A stretch of 64,000 nucleotides of DNA from Anadara kagoshimensis (taxonomy: Eukaryota; Mollusca; Bivalvia; Arcoida; Arcidae): positions 43,601,843-43,665,842 of the forward strand of contig CM037867.1 of assembly GCA_021292105.1 (NCBI GenBank), read 5' to 3'. Shown here piece by piece: positions 58,301 to 61,300 of this stretch. The position numbers and the translations under genes were made by a program. The notes under the pieces are model-generated. The model searched no databases, had not been told where the DNA came from, and saw only the letters and a program-made list of their open reading frames with translations. Every line of letters starts with the position of its first letter. Positions within the stretch are counted from its first letter, which is position 1.

Positions 58301-61300
58301 ACAAAAAGTTTATAGTTTTTTAGATAATTAAATATTTGTTCGCAGCTATGACCTTGACCTTTGAACCTATGACCTTCATTCATATATCAAAATGATTGTT
58401 AAGCCAATACCTACAATATTCCAATATACATGCCTATACAAAAAGTTTATAGTTTTATAGATAATTAACCATTTAAATATTTGTTCGTGTCTATGACTTT
58501 GACCTTTGAACCTATGACCTTCATTCATATATCAAAATGATCGATAGGCCAATACCTACAATATTCCAATATACATGCCTATACAAAAAGTTTATAGTTT
58601 TTGAGATAATTAACCATTTAAGTATTCATTTGCATCTATGACCTTGACCTTTGAACCTATGACCTTCATTCATATATCAAAATGATCGTTATGCAAATGC
58701 CTACAATATTCCAATATACATGCCTATACAAAAAGTTTATAGTTTTTGAGATAATTAACCCTTTAAATATTCGTTCATGTCTATGACCTTGACCTTTGAA
58801 CCTATGACCTTCATTCACATATCAAAATGATCGTTAGGCCAATACCTACAATATTCCAATATATATGCCTATACAAAAAGTCTATAGTTTTTTAGATAAT
58901 TAATCATTTCAGTACTTGTTTACATCTATGACCTTGACCTTTGAACCTATGACCTTTATTCATATATCAAAATGACCATTTGGCCATTACCTACAATATT
59001 CTAATATACATGTCTATACAAAAAGTTCATAGTTTTGCAGATAATGAACTATTTTGGTAAACTTGTACATCTGTGACCTTGACCTTTGAACCCATGACCT
59101 TAATTGATATATCAAAATGATCGTCATGTCAATACCTACAATTAACCAAAAATCCTACATCATTATCACCAGAAATGTTTAAAAAATAGCATTTTTTATC
59201 AAAGGTCAAAAACTGGGACATGACCTTGACCTTTGACCTTGACATCAATCGGAAGAAAATCGCAAGACAAGATCAACAGTGAAAACTCCATACAATTATC
59301 TTCAGCCATTATGAAGTTATAACAATAAATGTCTCATTTTAAAAATTACATAATTTTACGCAAAAAACGCGTAACCTATTTTTCGTCCAATTTTCATGAA
59401 AAACACAATTTTAGTGTATCTAGGTATCCTGAATCCAAATATCCAATCAAAATTTGCTTGCACCTTTTGGTTTCAGAGAAGAAGATTGTTTTGTCTTTTG
59501 GCTATTTATAGTAACGGCAGCCATATTGTTGGGCGTGGTCAAACCCCAAACACAATTTTGAAAGCCTGTTACTTAGGCATAATAATCACCAAGTTTCATC
59601 AAATTTGGCTCAGTAGTTTTGGAGGAGAAGATTAAAATGTAAAGTTTACGCACGACGCACGACACACGACGGACGACGAACGACGGACGACGGACGACGG
59701 ACGGTGATAGATAGCAATAGCTCATCTGAGCCTTTCGGCTCAGGTGAGCTAAAAATCTTTAAAACATAAATTGTACTTTTATGGGTTTCATAATCAATAA
59801 AATGAGTAGTTGAACTCTTTAAAAATAAATAAATTAATAACCATGGCATGCAACCATGCAAATACTTCCATCATCAAATCTCTAGGAACATGCAAATTTT
59901 AATTATATAATCTTTTAATTAAAAAATTAAAAGTTTAATAATAATAAAAAAGCCAATGACATGAATCTCATTTACTTCCAAAATTGCTTCTTACAAGGCT
60001 GATAGTTTTTTTTTTTTTACATTGGGCAAAGTTTTTTTTTCACTTAGCCATTATATAGATGTGCCTGAAAAGAAATATGTGGTAATTGAGGTCAAAGTTC
60101 CCAATAGACCAGTTGTTTTTTCTTTCCACATTTTAAGTTTATCTCAAACTTTTCTTACAATTACCCAGCAGAAGTTTCAATTTTCAATTCCTTTAAATTG
60201 ATGCCGAAAATTCTTTTGAAAAAGAAAAAAAAACTAGGTTTAGTAACTAACTACAGATACATGTATTTGGCAACCTTTGAACCCTTGACATACTTCAGGA
60301 TTAAAGGTTAGGGGCTATCATATATACATCTCCATTGACCATGATGTATAATAATTGTTATAAATAATTTATCATCAGACTTGTTCTTTTTATTACATAA
60401 ATTACTACTTATCTTGTTCTAATGAATCAACAGTGAAGAAATTTCAGAAATTTGAAAGCAATTTTCCATTATATCTTAATTTTTTTCTGATGTTCATAAA
60501 TCACTATATAGAAGTGAGGGATTATTGAGGTGATAAAACAGTTAAACATGAACAAGTTAAATGATAGATTATTAGTGTAATCCCAACCACCAATATATTA
60601 TTTCTGTAAAAGCGTGCAATATTTCACATATGTCTACATAAGTGCAGTTTCTTGGATACCATCTTTAATCAAGTGCAGTATCTGACAATATCTACATAAG
60701 TGATATTTACAATATGAATTGGTAATGGATAAAAAGTGCAGAGTTTAACTAAATGATTGATGTTGAGAAATAATGGTGAATAACTTTCTCTATATGGTAA
60801 GTTGTTATATTTGATTAATAAAGTGATGTATGTCATGTACATAATCTATATTTTCTCTTGCTCAGTTTTTCTACATGCATACCCATCAACTCCCTATTTA
60901 AGTGCAAATCTCCTGATAGTGACTCCTCTCTCCTACATCCCAACTAATTTGTTAATAAAACCCATTTCTCCAAATGGATCACAGAATATAATTATCAGAG
61001 GAGTACCACAAAATTCCCCATCCATTGAAAATGACAATCATGACTTTTCATTTTCTGTACAGTTAACTGCATTATGAAGACTAAAACACAAGAACTTCCA
61101 GCTGCTCTAACTTATAACCTGTAAATTCTATCAATTTTGATGTAATTTTAAAGCTTTTTCACAGAATTTTTTACCATTATAATTCAATGATTTTATTTAC
61201 TTAATATTAAATAGTTTATCAAAGACGGCATAATGTGAAGTAGGTCTTAAACAACAACCTAAATAGGAACATCTGTGATATAGATCAACAACTGTGACCT

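Noticed and set aside
60802..61077. 91-residue plus-strand ORF with a hydrophobic start
   Set aside because: AT-rich intron, no family resemblance, no splice or regulatory context; likely chance.
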